Assembly (NCBI GenBank): GCA_963695375.1
Contig: OY968767.1
Location: 2,542,001 to 2,606,000, forward strand
Source: JACCVL01 sp963695375
GTDB taxonomy: Bacteria > Actinomycetota > Actinomycetes > Propionibacteriales > Nocardioidaceae
Reading direction: 5' to 3'
Length of the DNA stretch: 64,000 nucleotides
The notes under the pieces are model-generated. The model made no database searches and was not told where the DNA came from. It saw only the letters and a list, made by a program, of their open reading frames with translations. Positions 7,987 to 17,084 of the stretch are shown piece by piece. The stretch's first letter is position 1. The number at the start of each line of letters is the position of its first letter. The position numbers and the translations under genes are program-made.

Positions 7987-9413
7987 GTCGCCATTGTCTC
8001 CGTCGGCCTCAACCCGGCGACGGCGCGGTCGGCCGCCCGCTGCGCGTCCGCCACGCAGGCGGCGATGCCCACCCCGTCGTAGGAGGCGCCGCAGACGTCG
8101 AGCCCCGGTTGTGCCTCGACCGCGCTGCGGATGCGGACCACCCGGTCCAGGTGCCCGACCGTGTACTGCGGAAGCGCGCCGCCCCAACGCGTGACCCGGG
8201 CGTCGACGACCGGAGGACGCAGCCCGACCGCCTCCTGCAGCTCGCCCTCGACGAGCCGGATGAGATCCGCGTCGTCTCGCCGCAGCAAGGCCCCCTCGCC
8301 GTGCCTGCCGACCGACGCCCGCAGCAGCACCGTGCCGGCGCCGACGGTGGCGGCGGCCTGTGCTCCGACCCACGCCCACTTGGTGCTCGACCAGGTGAGC
8401 GCCTTGACCACCCGCCCGTCCACGGGGGGCACGAGGAACCCCGAACCGACCGGACGCGCCGGCAGCGCGGTGGCCGGCACCGCGAGGGTGACCACGGCGA
8501 CGCTGGCGGTCTCGATCTCCTCCAGCGCCGCCGCGCCGGCCGGGGCGACGTCCGCCACCAGCCGGGCGGTGGGCGCGGGCGGCGTGGCCAGGATCACCGC
8601 GTCGGCCCGGACCAGCTCCGGCCGGTCGGCGCGGCCGACGACGAGCCGCCAGCCGGCAGGCTCGCGACGAAGCTCACGGACCGTCGCTGAGCAGCGCACC
8701 TCGGCGCCGGACGCAGCGGCCACCGCCGCGGGCAGCCGGCCCACCCCGCCGACCACGCCCGCGAACACCGGCGTGGCGGGGCGCTGCGCCCGCTCGGCGA
8801 TGGCGGCCGCCGCCGACGCGAGCAGCGACCCGCCGCCCGCCGCCAGCGCCGCGACCTGCGGCGCCGCCGCGAGCAGCGACAACCGGTCGGCGTGGCCTGC
8901 GTAGACGCCCCCCAGCAGCGGCTCGACCAGCCGGTCGGACACCTCGTGGCCCAGTCGCCGGGCCACGAGCCGGCCGACCGCGACATCCTCGACGGTCGGG
9001 CGGCCCGGCAGCAGCCGGTCGGCGGCCGCGCGGGCGACACCGGCTCGTGACACCAGCCCCGAGCGGGCCAGCACCCGCAGGCCGGCCGGGACGCCGAGCA
9101 CGCTGGGCGGCAACGGCCGCAGCTCACCACGGGTCCAGACCGAGGCGGTGGTGGTCGCCGGATGGCAGACGTCGTCGCCAAGGCCCACCGCCCGGATCAG
9201 CTCCACCCCCTCCGGCCGCCGATTGAGCACCGACTCGGCGCCGGTGTCGACGATCAGCCCGGCGACCTCGTCCTGGGCGAGCTTGCCGCCAACGGTGGGT
9301 GCCGCCTCGAGCACCGTCACCTGGACGTCGGGGCGCTGGACGCGGACCCGTAATGCGGCGGCGAGCCCGGCGATGCCGGCGCCGACGACGACCAGATGCG
9401 GGGGAACGGACAC
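7983..9413 (-). CDS. hemG: Coproporphyrinogen III oxidase / protoporphyrinogen oxidase (HemG/HemY type)
   Basis: A 476-residue flavoprotein with an N-terminal dinucleotide-binding VVGAGIAGLAAAL motif and the C-terminal FAD segment SYDGVGIAACVADAQRAAD. In actinobacteria this oxygen-dependent enzyme oxidises coproporphyrinogen III ahead of ferrochelatase and HemQ. The GTG at 9413 is chosen because the Rossmann motif follows directly; the frame is open further upstream without family resemblance. It is the first gene of the hemG-hemQ pair and is divergent from the lipoprotein gene at 9467. Confidence 0.92.
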   Translation of the reverse strand: MSVPPHLVVVGAGIAGLAAALRVRVQRPDVQVTVLEAAPTVGGKLAQDEVAGLIVDTGAESVLNRRPEGVELIRAVGLGDDVCHPATTTASVWTRGELRPLPPSVLGVPAGLRVLARSGLVSRAGVARAAADRLLPGRPTVEDVAVGRLVARRLGHEVSDRLVEPLLGGVYAGHADRLSLLAAAPQVAALAAGGGSLLASAAAAIAERAQRPATPVFAGVVGGVGRLPAAVAAASGAEVRCSATVRELRREPAGWRLVVGRADRPELVRADAVILATPPAPTARLVADVAPAGAAALEEIETASVAVVTLAVPATALPARPVGSGFLVPPVDGRVVKALTWSSTKWAWVGAQAAATVGAGTVLLRASVGRHGEGALLRRDDADLIRLVEGELQEAVGLRPPVVDARVTRWGGALPQYTVGHLDRVVRIRSAVEAQPGLDVCGASYDGVGIAACVADAQRAADRAVAGLRPTETMAT

Positions 9414-9466
9414 GGCTCCATCCTGCCCGGTCGGAACCGGACCTCCCGCCGCCGCGTCCGAGCAGC
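9414..9466. promoter_or_regulatory. Divergent promoter region, hemG / DUF4349 lipoprotein gene
   Basis: This 53-bp gap must hold the start signals for hemG-hemQ to the left and the lipoprotein gene to the right. An AGGATGGAG ribosome-site stretch for hemG is visible on the minus strand. I see no convincing -35/-10 pair on either strand. Confidence 0.35.
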
Positions 9467-10429
9467 ATGACGATGACAGCGCGAACCCGACGTCCGTGGG
9501 CAGTGGCGACCGCCACCCTCGCCGCAACAGTGGCCGGTCTCCTCGCGCTCGGCGCCTGCTCGTCCGGTGCCGGCGTCGACGGGGTGTCGGCGGACTCGGC
9601 CGAGTCGACGGGCGAGAGCGGGGCCGGGGAAGGGACCGGCGACCGGGTCGGCGTGGTCGAGCCGGACGCGGTGGCCGCGAGCGGTGGCACCGACTCGATA
9701 GAGGTCGACCTGGACGACGGGGTCTTCACCGGTCGGGACCTGATCCGCACCGCGTCGATGACCGTCGTGACCCGGGACGTGGAGGCGGTGCGCCTCGAGG
9801 TCGCCGCCCTGGTGGACCGGGTCGGCGGGGCCATCGCCAGCGAGACCAGCTCCGCGCAGCCGACCCCGGCCGGCGAGGAGGAGCTCCGGACCATCCGGCT
9901 CGGACTGCAGGTGCCGACCGAGCGGCTCGATGCGACGGTCGCCGCCCTGTCCGAGCTGGGCTCGGTCCGGCAGCGGTCGGTCGCCACCCAGGACGTCACC
10001 ACCCAGGTCGCCGACGTGGACAGCCGGGTGCAGAGCGCGCGCAGCACGCTGCGCCGGATCCGCGCGCTGATGAGCCGGGCGAACAGCCTCGGCACCGTGA
10101 TCCGGCTGGAGGGGCAGCTGTCCCGGCGACAGGCGGCGCTGGAGTCGCTGCTGGCCCAGCAGCGGTCGCTGGGCGAGCAGACCGCGCTGGCCACCGTCGA
10201 CCTGGAGCTGGTCACCGCCACCGCGGAGGCGGAGCCGGACGAGGACGAGGCGCGCGGGTTCCTGGCCGGGCTGGACAAGGGGTGGGAGGGCCTCAGCGCC
10301 TTCCTGCTGGCGGTGAGCACCGCGACCGGGTTGCTGCTGCCGTTCGCGGCGGTGGCCGGGCTGCTCGCCGTCCCGCTGCTGCTCCGCTACCGGCGGCGCG
10401 ACGGGCGGCTCAGCCCGCCGCTGGCGTGA
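9467..10429 (+). CDS. DUF4349 family lipoprotein
   Basis: A 320-residue membrane-anchored protein. The N-terminus has a twin-arginine-containing basic stretch, a hydrophobic core and a lipobox (LLALGAC), so Cys is the probable lipidation site. The middle (RTASMTVVTRDVEAV... to ...LVTATAEA) matches the DUF4349 domain and includes a helical, probably coiled-coil region. A transmembrane helix follows near the C-terminus and ends in a basic tail. The function of the family is unknown. Its last 20 bases overlap the convergent hemE gene. Confidence 0.85.
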   Translation: MTMTARTRRPWAVATATLAATVAGLLALGACSSGAGVDGVSADSAESTGESGAGEGTGDRVGVVEPDAVAASGGTDSIEVDLDDGVFTGRDLIRTASMTVVTRDVEAVRLEVAALVDRVGGAIASETSSAQPTPAGEEELRTIRLGLQVPTERLDATVAALSELGSVRQRSVATQDVTTQVADVDSRVQSARSTLRRIRALMSRANSLGTVIRLEGQLSRRQAALESLLAQQRSLGEQTALATVDLELVTATAEAEPDEDEARGFLAGLDKGWEGLSAFLLAVSTATGLLLPFAAVAGLLAVPLLLRYRRRDGRLSPPLA

Positions 10430-11480
10430 GGCTGTGCACCAGCTCCACGACGCGGGTCAGCACGTCGGGGTCGGTGCCCGGCGGGACCCCGTGACCGAGG
10501 TTGAACACGTGTCCCGGGGCGGCTCGACCGGAGCGCAGCACCTCGGTGACCGCGGCCTCCACCACCGACCAGGGCGCCTGCAGGATGGCCGGATCCAGGT
10601 TGCCCTGCACCGCCCGCTCCGGTCCGATCCGCCGGGTGGCCTCGGCCAGCGGCACCCGCCAGTCGACGCCCACCACGTCGGCGCCGGCCGCGCCCATCAG
10701 CCCGAGCAGCTCACCGGTGCCCACACCGAAGTGGATCCGCGGCACCTCCGGCGCCAGCTCGGCGACCGCGGCGAGCACCGCCGCCGAGTGCGGCTGCACG
10801 AAGCGGGTGTAGTCCGCCGCCGAGAGCGTCCCCACCCAGGAGTCGAACAGCTGCACCGCCCGCGCCCCGGCCGCCACCTGCACCCGCAGGAAGGCGCCGG
10901 CGATGGCCGCCAGCCGGCCCAGCAGGTCGTGCCACAGCTCGGGATCTCCGTACATCAGCGCCTTGGTGCGGGCGTGGTCGCGCGAGGGTCCGCCCTCGAC
11001 CAGGTAGGACGCGAGGGTGAACGGGGCGCCGGCGAAGCCGATCAGCGGGGTGTCCCCCAGCTCGCCGACCAGGGAGCGCACCGCCTCGTCCACGTACGAC
11101 ACGTCGTCCGGCTCGAGGGGGCGCAACCGGGACACCTCGCGCGCGGAGCGGACCGGGTCGGCGACCACCGGCCCGGTCCCGGGCACGATGTCCAGGTCGA
11201 CGCCGATGGCCTTCAGCGGCACCACGATGTCGGAGAAGATGATCGCGGCGTCCACCCGGTGCCGGCGGACCGGCTGCAGGGTGATCTCGGTGACGAGGTC
11301 GGGTCGCGCGCAGGCCTCCAGCATGCCCACGTCCGCGCGCAGCGCGCGGTACTCCGGAAGAGAGCGGCCTGCCTGGCGCATGAACCACACCGGGGTACGG
11401 CTCGGGGTGCGCCGGTTGCACGCGGCGAGCAGTGGTGGCTCGCCGGCGTCGCCGGCTGCCGGAGCGCGGGGATCGGGCAC
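10410..11480 (-). CDS. hemE: Uroporphyrinogen decarboxylase
   Basis: A 356-residue cytoplasmic enzyme converting uroporphyrinogen III to coproporphyrinogen III. Family motifs are clear: PVWFMRQAGRSLPEYR near the N-terminus, GFAGAPFTLASYLVEGG in the middle and FNLGHGVPPGTDPDVL at the end. The GTG start at 11480 gives the standard length. It is separated from hemG-hemQ by a gene on the other strand, unlike the contiguous mycobacterial cluster. Confidence 0.97.
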   Translation of the reverse strand: MPDPRAPAAGDAGEPPLLAACNRRTPSRTPVWFMRQAGRSLPEYRALRADVGMLEACARPDLVTEITLQPVRRHRVDAAIIFSDIVVPLKAIGVDLDIVPGTGPVVADPVRSAREVSRLRPLEPDDVSYVDEAVRSLVGELGDTPLIGFAGAPFTLASYLVEGGPSRDHARTKALMYGDPELWHDLLGRLAAIAGAFLRVQVAAGARAVQLFDSWVGTLSAADYTRFVQPHSAAVLAAVAELAPEVPRIHFGVGTGELLGLMGAAGADVVGVDWRVPLAEATRRIGPERAVQGNLDPAILQAPWSVVEAAVTEVLRSGRAAPGHVFNLGHGVPPGTDPDVLTRVVELVHSLTPAAG

Positions 11481-11550
11481 CGCCCGATCCTCCCAGCAGG
11501 CCCGGCGCGTCGCCGGAGCGGCCTCGTCGCGAGCGGCCTAGGGTGCCGAC

Positions 11551-12174
11551 ATGGGCGCCAGACGGGAGCTCGACCGGCCACCCGCGCAGTTTCGTGCCGC
11601 GGTGGAGCAGCTGCGGTCGGTGCGGTTGCGCCCGGAGATGCTGCTGACCGAGGTCCCCGCCCCGCAGCGCATCGCCGCCCATGCCTACGCGGTCGCGGCC
11701 GACGTGACCGTGGACGACCGCGAGGTCGGGACCGGGCGGCTGGTGCTGCTGCACGACCCGGCCGGCAACGAGGGGTGGAGCGGGACGTTCCGCTGCGTGA
11801 CGTTCGTCCGGGCCGAGGTGGACCCGGAGATGGTCCGTGACCCGGTGCTGTCCGCGGTGGCGTGGAGCTGGCTCACCGAGGCGTGGCAGGCACACGGACT
11901 CGACGTGATCGCCCCGAGCGGGACCGTGACGGTGGTGCTCTCCGAGGGTTTCGGCGGGATCGCCGCGGAGGGGCAGACCGCGCAGGTCGAGGTCCGCGCG
12001 TCGTGGACCCCGGCCACGGCCCCGGCAGGCTCCGACCCGGTGGACCGCGCCACCGTCGTCGATCTGGCCGCCCATGCCGAGGCGTGGGGCGACCTGCTCG
12101 GCGCGGCAACCGGGCTGCCCCCGATGCCCGCCGGTGTGGTGCCGCTGCCACCGCGCCGAGGCGGGCGAGGGTGA
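11551..12174 (+). CDS. DUF3000 domain protein
   Basis: A 207-residue actinobacterial protein of unknown function. The central part (RSVRLRPEMLLTEVPAPQRIAAHAYA... and DPVLSAVAWSWLTEAW) matches the DUF3000 family. In mycobacteria the homologue (Rv2680 region) also sits beside an RNase D-like gene and hemE. Its TGA overlaps the GTG of the next gene by 4 bp, indicating translational coupling. Confidence 0.9.
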   Translation: MGARRELDRPPAQFRAAVEQLRSVRLRPEMLLTEVPAPQRIAAHAYAVAADVTVDDREVGTGRLVLLHDPAGNEGWSGTFRCVTFVRAEVDPEMVRDPVLSAVAWSWLTEAWQAHGLDVIAPSGTVTVVLSEGFGGIAAEGQTAQVEVRASWTPATAPAGSDPVDRATVVDLAAHAEAWGDLLGAATGLPPMPAGVVPLPPRRGGRG

Positions 12175-13469
12175 GCGCCGAGGACCTCGTGACCACCGAG
12201 CGGCCCGCCGAGGAGGACCTCGAGAACGGGGACCTGCCGGACGCGGAGGTGCTGCCCGAGCCGGCAGCCCCGCCCAAGCCGTTGCTCCGGCTGCAGGAAC
12301 CACTGCCGGATGTCACCGACTCCGCTCCCGCGCTCGAGCAGGTGGCGGCGGCGATCGCCCGCGGCCGCGGGCCGGTGGCCGTCGATGCCGAGCGGGCCTC
12401 CGGCTACCGCTACTCGCAGCGCGCGTACCTGGTGCAGCTGCGGCGGGACGGCTCCGGCAGCGCGCTGGTCGACCCGATCGCCGTCGCGGACCTGACGCCG
12501 CTCGCCACCGCGCTCGACGGGCTCGAGTGGGTGCTGCATGCCGCGACCCAGGATCTGCCCTGCCTGGCCGAGATCGGCCTGCGGCCGCGCCGACTGTTCG
12601 ACACCGAGCTGGCCGGCCGGTTGTTGAACCTGCCGCGGGTCGGGCTGGCCACGCTGGTCGAGGAGCTGCTCGGCGCCCGGCTGGCCAAGGAGCACTCGGC
12701 GGTGGACTGGTCGACGCGGCCGCTGCCGCGCCCCTGGCTGGAGTACGCCGCGCTCGACGTGGAGGTGCTGCTGGAGCTGCGCGGACTGCTCGCCGACCGG
12801 CTGGAGGCCGCCGGCAAGGCCGAGTGGGCGGCTCAGGAGTTCGAGGCGCTGACCCGGTTCACCGGGCCGGAGCGCCGCCCCGACCCGTGGCGTCGGACCT
12901 CGGGGATCCACCGGGTACGCGGCCGACGCGCGCTGGCGGTGGTGCGCGAGCTCTGGCTGGCCCGGGACTCGCTCGCGGTCGACCAGGACGTGACGCCGGG
13001 TCGGCTGTTGACCGATGCGGCCATCGCCGAGGCGGCCGCGGCCCTGCCCCGCGACCGGAACGCGGTCCGGTCGCTGCCCGGGATGCGGCACCGCCGCACC
13101 CGCCGGCACGTGGAGCAGTGGTCGGAGGCGATCGAACGGGCCCTGGCGCTGCCCGAGTCCGAGCTGCCGCCGACCACGCTGCGCACCGACGGGCTGCCAC
13201 CGCCACGGTCCTGGCCCGACCGCAATCCGCCGGCGGCGGCTCGACTGAAGGCGTGCCGGGCGGTCGTCGCCGACCTGTGCTCCGCCCACGACCTACCCGC
13301 CGAGAACCTGCTGCTCCCGGAGGCCGTGCGCCGGCTGGCCTGGGCACCGCCCGAGCCGGCCGACCCGGCCGCGGTGGCCGACTTCCTGCACGGGCTCGGT
13401 GCCCGGCCCTGGCAGACCGAGCTCACCGCCGGGCGTTTCGCGGCGGCTCTCGCCGGGGTGGCTGACTAG
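12171..13469 (+). CDS. rnd: Ribonuclease D-like 3'-5' exonuclease with HRDC domain
   Basis: A 432-residue protein. A DEDD exonuclease domain (about residues 45-225) shows VAVDAERASGYRYSQRAYLVQL (Asp and Glu of motif I), HAATQDLPCL (motif II) and YAALDVEVLLEL (motif III). A probable HRDC domain follows at about 240-330. It is expected to trim the 3' ends of structured RNAs. The GTG start overlaps the stop of the DUF3000 gene. The N-terminal 40 residues are acidic and look disordered. Confidence 0.92.
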   Translation: MSAEDLVTTERPAEEDLENGDLPDAEVLPEPAAPPKPLLRLQEPLPDVTDSAPALEQVAAAIARGRGPVAVDAERASGYRYSQRAYLVQLRRDGSGSALVDPIAVADLTPLATALDGLEWVLHAATQDLPCLAEIGLRPRRLFDTELAGRLLNLPRVGLATLVEELLGARLAKEHSAVDWSTRPLPRPWLEYAALDVEVLLELRGLLADRLEAAGKAEWAAQEFEALTRFTGPERRPDPWRRTSGIHRVRGRRALAVVRELWLARDSLAVDQDVTPGRLLTDAAIAEAAAALPRDRNAVRSLPGMRHRRTRRHVEQWSEAIERALALPESELPPTTLRTDGLPPPRSWPDRNPPAAARLKACRAVVADLCSAHDLPAENLLLPEAVRRLAWAPPEPADPAAVADFLHGLGARPWQTELTAGRFAAALAGVAD

Positions 13470-13479
13470 CCTGACGGCC

Positions 13480-14292
13480 GTGCGCTCCGCTCTCACCGTC
13501 GCCGCGGCAACCGCGCTGGTCGGCGTGCTCGGCCTGGCCGGCTGCGGTGACGAGGAGACCGCCGACAGCGCCGAGACGGTCACCAGTCCCACCACCGCAC
13601 CCCCGGCGACCGCACCGAGCGAGTCGTCCCCGCCGCCTTCTCCCGGTGAGTCCGAGTCGGGCCCGAGCAGCGACGGCTCCGGCACGGCCGGCACGGCCAG
13701 CACCGAGCCGCCCGCGCCGTCGACCGCCGGCGGCCTGGCGGCGACCCTGCTGTCCGGACGGGACCTGCCCGGCCTGAACGCCGAGGTGGGCTGGCGGGAG
13801 ACCGGCACCCGCCGGGCCGAGGCCGTCCCGCCGCCGTGGGTCTGCCAGCCGTTCTCCCTGGTGGACAACGGCGCGGTCACCGCCGTCCAGCGCAGCTTCG
13901 CCGCCGCCGAGGGGGACGCGACCGCTGCGCAGGTGGTCGGCCGGTTCGCCGACCGGCAGAGCGCCCAGCGTGGCTTCGCGGTGCTGCTGGCGAACGCCCG
14001 GAACTGCGCCGACCGGCTGCGCGAGCTCGGACGCAAGCCGCAGGGGCCGGTGGACCCACTGACGCCGCTGCCGGTGGCCGGTGGCCGGGCCGGTTGGGGC
14101 GTGCTCTTCTCCGGCCCGGTGCCGGGTGAGCGCGACGTCGCGTATATCGACGCGGTGGCGGTCGTCCAGGTGGGCGTCCTGGTCTCGGTGACCTCGATGA
14201 GCAGCATCGGTCAGGACTACAACTACGAGCCCGGCGGCACCCCGCCCGAGCAGACCGTGCCGCTGGTCGCGGCGGCGCTGTCCCGGCCCTGA
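13480..14292 (+). CDS. Putative secreted lipoprotein of unknown function
   Basis: A 270-residue protein beginning at GTG 13480, 10 bp after rnd. It has a signal sequence with lipobox LGLAGCGDE, then a Ser/Thr/Pro-rich linker of about 60 residues typical of cell-wall-spanning lipoproteins. A globular domain of about 185 residues follows (DLPGLNAEVGWRETGTRRAE...). That domain contains two cysteines (VCQPF, NARNCADRL) that could form a disulfide. It resembles sensor-type lipoproteins only in general build. Confidence 0.75.
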   Translation: MRSALTVAAATALVGVLGLAGCGDEETADSAETVTSPTTAPPATAPSESSPPPSPGESESGPSSDGSGTAGTASTEPPAPSTAGGLAATLLSGRDLPGLNAEVGWRETGTRRAEAVPPPWVCQPFSLVDNGAVTAVQRSFAAAEGDATAAQVVGRFADRQSAQRGFAVLLANARNCADRLRELGRKPQGPVDPLTPLPVAGGRAGWGVLFSGPVPGERDVAYIDAVAVVQVGVLVSVTSMSSIGQDYNYEPGGTPPEQTVPLVAAALSRP

Positions 14293-14330
14293 GTGCCGTC
14301 CCGGCCGCGTTGTCGTGGCACGATTCACGG

Positions 14331-14936
14331 GTGGGCGCGCCGCGGTTCACCCGACCCTCGTTACCGGGTGACGCCCTTTTCGACCAGCTGCCCGGCGCCG
14401 ACGACCCGGCGCTGCGCGCCGAGGCCGGCGTGCGGGCGGCCACCCTGCTCGTGCGCGGAGCACGGGACAGCACCGATGCTCGCGTCGTCGAGCGAGTGGT
14501 CCGGCTCGCCGACGAGCACGGGCTGGACGAGTTGGCGGCGCTGTGGGCGGACTCCCCCGCCGAGTCGATCGCCGGGGCGCTGTGGCGGCTGTACCTGTTG
14601 CGCGCGTGGGTGCACCGGGACCCGGTGCGGGCGTCTCGGGAGTTCGCCGCCGGTCGCTCGACGGCGCCGGTGCACGACGTGGTCGCCGGGGTGGTCGATC
14701 CGCCGGGGCCGGACGAGGTGCGCGATCTCGCCGACACCGTGCTGCGCGGTGTCGTGGTGGCCGACCTGGCGGTCACGCTGGAGCGGGCCGCGGCGTTCGC
14801 CCGGGTGGTCGCGGTCGGCCGGGCGGGGCTCGCCGAGGACCCGCCGGGTTCCACCGAGTCGGCCGGCCGGCTGGTGACCACCGCCGAGCAGTTGGAGGTC
14901 GCCGCCCGGCTCGAGCGCGCCGGACACCTCGCGTAG
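14331..14936 (+). CDS. Conserved actinobacterial protein of unknown function
   Basis: A predicted 201-residue soluble, helix-rich, Ala/Arg-rich protein (VGAPRFTRPSLPGDALFDQLPG...). I do not recognise a domain. The GTG at 14331 is favoured because the N-terminus then resembles a conserved actinobacterial block; a TTG at 14310 in frame would add 7 residues. There is no signal peptide or membrane segment. It is the last gene of the rightward block that begins with DUF3000. Confidence 0.65.
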   Translation: MGAPRFTRPSLPGDALFDQLPGADDPALRAEAGVRAATLLVRGARDSTDARVVERVVRLADEHGLDELAALWADSPAESIAGALWRLYLLRAWVHRDPVRASREFAAGRSTAPVHDVVAGVVDPPGPDEVRDLADTVLRGVVVADLAVTLERAAAFARVVAVGRAGLAEDPPGSTESAGRLVTTAEQLEVAARLERAGHLA

Positions 14937-15009
14937 CCGCGTAGCCGCGTGAAGCCGCGCACGCCGGAGAAGCCGAAGGCGCCGGACCGGGAGCGCCTCA
15001 CGGCGCGTG

Positions 15010-15024
15010 GCCGCTCGTGGCGGC
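15010..15024. terminator. Weak hairpin between convergent genes
   Basis: GCCGC (15010-15014) and GCGGC (15020-15024) can pair around a 5-base loop and are followed by TAATT. It lies in the 133-bp gap between the convergent genes ending at 14936 and 15070. The rest of that gap contains short GTAGCCGC repeats (around 14934-14965) and nothing else I recognise. Confidence 0.3.
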
Positions 15025-15069
15025 TAATTGTGGGACCCGGGGCTACCGCGGTCCGGCGCCCAGATCAGT

Positions 15070-15996
15070 CTACAGATCGTGCGCCCAGTGGGTGAACGAT
15101 GAGGTCACCTCCATCCCGACGTGTCGGTACAGGTCCAGGGCGCCGGTTCGCGAGTCCGTGGACAGCTCGCCGAGCCGACGGCCGCGGGCCCGCGCGTTGC
15201 CGAACGCGTCGCCCAGCATCGCTCGGGCCAGCCCACGGCCGCGAGAGCCCGGCTCGACCGCCACCTGATGCACCCACCCGGTGTCCTCGGAGAGCAGCAG
15301 GTGGCAGGCGCCGACGACGCGACCGGCCGGGTCCGTCGCCAGTCGGACCTGCCACGGCTCGAAGCCGGGTTGGTCCAGAACGGCCGCAGCCCAGTCCTCG
15401 AACGGCCGCCGGACCCACCCCTCCCACTCGCCGAAGGCGTCCTCCACCACCTGGTAGGCCACCCGCTCGTCCCGGCCGGGCTGCAGGTCCCGCAGCGCGT
15501 AACCCTCCGGCAGCTGAACCTCGGGCACCGGTCGGTCGGGCGGCAGGCTCAGGATCCACGACGTGTACCGCTCGGTGTATCCCGCTGCGACGAACAGGGC
15601 GCGGGCTGCGTGGTTCGCGTCCGGGACCGACTGCCCGACCCGGGTCAGGCCGTGCGCGCGGCCGACCTGCTGGCTCCAGTCCAGCAAGGCCCGGCCGATC
15701 CCGCGGCCTTCGTGCTCGGGGTGCACGAACCCCTCGCTCTTGTTGTCGAGCGTCACCTCCGCGTAGCCGACCACCGCCTCGCCGTGCAGCACGGCCACGC
15801 CGCGATGCTCCACGTCGGTGCTCGGTCGCCTCCAGTCCGCCTCGATGTCTCCGCGCTCGATCAGCACCTCGCCGAGCACGTGCAGCTCGCAGGCGGCCAT
15901 CACGTCGGTGACGGCCTGCACGTCGCCCAGCGACAGCGGACGCGTGCTGTAGGGGGCGGGGACGGTGGGACCGGCGGGTGTGCGCACGGGCAGCAT
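15070..15996 (-). CDS. Tandem-GNAT acetyltransferase (mycothiol-synthase-like fold)
   Basis: A 308-residue protein made of two GNAT domains. The acetyl-CoA pyrophosphate-binding loops are seen twice: VHPEHEGRGIGRAL (about 91-104) and VEPGSRGRGLARAML (about 248-262). The double-GNAT build is shared with mycothiol synthase MshD, but also with many uncharacterised actinobacterial acyltransferases. No mycothiol gene is adjacent, so the acceptor is unknown. It is divergent from ribD with a 28-bp gap. Confidence 0.85.
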   Translation of the reverse strand: MLPVRTPAGPTVPAPYSTRPLSLGDVQAVTDVMAACELHVLGEVLIERGDIEADWRRPSTDVEHRGVAVLHGEAVVGYAEVTLDNKSEGFVHPEHEGRGIGRALLDWSQQVGRAHGLTRVGQSVPDANHAARALFVAAGYTERYTSWILSLPPDRPVPEVQLPEGYALRDLQPGRDERVAYQVVEDAFGEWEGWVRRPFEDWAAAVLDQPGFEPWQVRLATDPAGRVVGACHLLLSEDTGWVHQVAVEPGSRGRGLARAMLGDAFGNARARGRRLGELSTDSRTGALDLYRHVGMEVTSSFTHWAHDL

Positions 15997-16024
15997 TCTG
16001 CCGTCACCCGCCTAGACTCCGGCA

Positions 16025-17077
16025 GTGGCGAGCGCGGCGGAGGCGGCGGCGATGCGGCGGGCGATCCGGCTCGCCGCCCGTGGCCGGGCGAGCACGCTGC
16101 CCAACCCGGTGGTCGGCTGTGTCGTGCTCGATCCCGCCGGTCGGCCGGTCGGCGAGGGCTGGCACGACCGGCCGGGCGGGCCGCATGCGGAGGTGGCGGC
16201 GCTGACGGCCGCCGGACCGCTGGCCGCCGGCGGCACCGCCGTGGTGACCCTCGAGCCGTGCGCCCACACCGGCCGGACAGCGCCGTGCACCGACGCGCTG
16301 GTCGGCGCGGGGATCGCCCGGGTCGTGGTCGCCGTGCGGGACCCGTTTCCGCCGGCCGCCGGCGGGCTGGAACGGCTGCGAGCAGCCGGGGTCCAGGTCG
16401 AGGTGGGGGTCGAGGCGGCCGCCGCCGAGGCCGGCAACGAGGTCTGGCTGACCGCGGTCCGGCGCGGCCGCCCGTTCGTCACCTGGAAGCTGGCGACGAC
16501 GCTGGACGGCCGGGTCTCAGCCGCCGACGGCAGCAGCCGGTGGATCACCTCGATGCCGGCCCGCGCCGACGGGCACCGGCTCCGGGCCGGCTGCGACACC
16601 GTGCTGGTGGGCGTGGGCACGGTGCTCGCCGACGATCCGCTGCTGACCGTCCGGCCGGACGACGGCACGACCGTGGACCGGCAGCCGCTGCGGGTGGTGG
16701 CCGACACCTCGGGCCGGACGCCGGCCGACGCGCGCGTCCGGGACGACTCGGCGGAGTCCTGGATCGCCACCGGCGCCGAGGTCGGCACCGGAGTCGACGG
16801 ACACCTCGACCTGGAGGCACTGCTGAGCGCGCTGCACGCCCGCGAGCGCCGGCACGTCCTGCTCGAGGGCGGGCCGCGGCTGGCCGGGGCGATGGTCGCG
16901 GCCGGGCTCGTCGACAAGGTGGTGGCCTACGTCGCGCCGGCACTGCTCGGAGACGGCGCGAACGCCCTCGGCCCGGCGGGGATCCGCACGATCGCCGAGA
17001 CTTTCCGCCTCGACCTGGTCGACGTCCGGCAGGTCGGTGCGGACGTGCGAGTCGAAGCCCGTCCAGTGCGGAGCTGA
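16025..17077 (+). CDS. ribD: Bifunctional riboflavin deaminase/reductase
   Basis: A 350-residue riboflavin biosynthesis enzyme. The N-terminal deaminase domain has the zinc site HAE (His54, Glu56) and PCAHTGRTAPC (Cys79, Cys88). The C-terminal reductase domain begins near RPFVTWKLATTLDGRVSAADGSSRWIT and ends with the usual GGPRLAGAMVAAGLVDKV segment. Both activities act on the early pyrimidine intermediate. It is an orphan ribD here, with no ribE/A/H nearby; the GTG at 16025 is the start. Confidence 0.95.
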   Translation: MASAAEAAAMRRAIRLAARGRASTLPNPVVGCVVLDPAGRPVGEGWHDRPGGPHAEVAALTAAGPLAAGGTAVVTLEPCAHTGRTAPCTDALVGAGIARVVVAVRDPFPPAAGGLERLRAAGVQVEVGVEAAAAEAGNEVWLTAVRRGRPFVTWKLATTLDGRVSAADGSSRWITSMPARADGHRLRAGCDTVLVGVGTVLADDPLLTVRPDDGTTVDRQPLRVVADTSGRTPADARVRDDSAESWIATGAEVGTGVDGHLDLEALLSALHARERRHVLLEGGPRLAGAMVAAGLVDKVVAYVAPALLGDGANALGPAGIRTIAETFRLDLVDVRQVGADVRVEARPVRS

Positions 17078-17084
17078 CAGCCCC

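Noticed and set aside
14937..15069. Search for a tRNA or small RNA in the gap with GTAGCCGC repeats
   Set aside because: No cloverleaf can be drawn; only a weak hairpin and short repeats are present.
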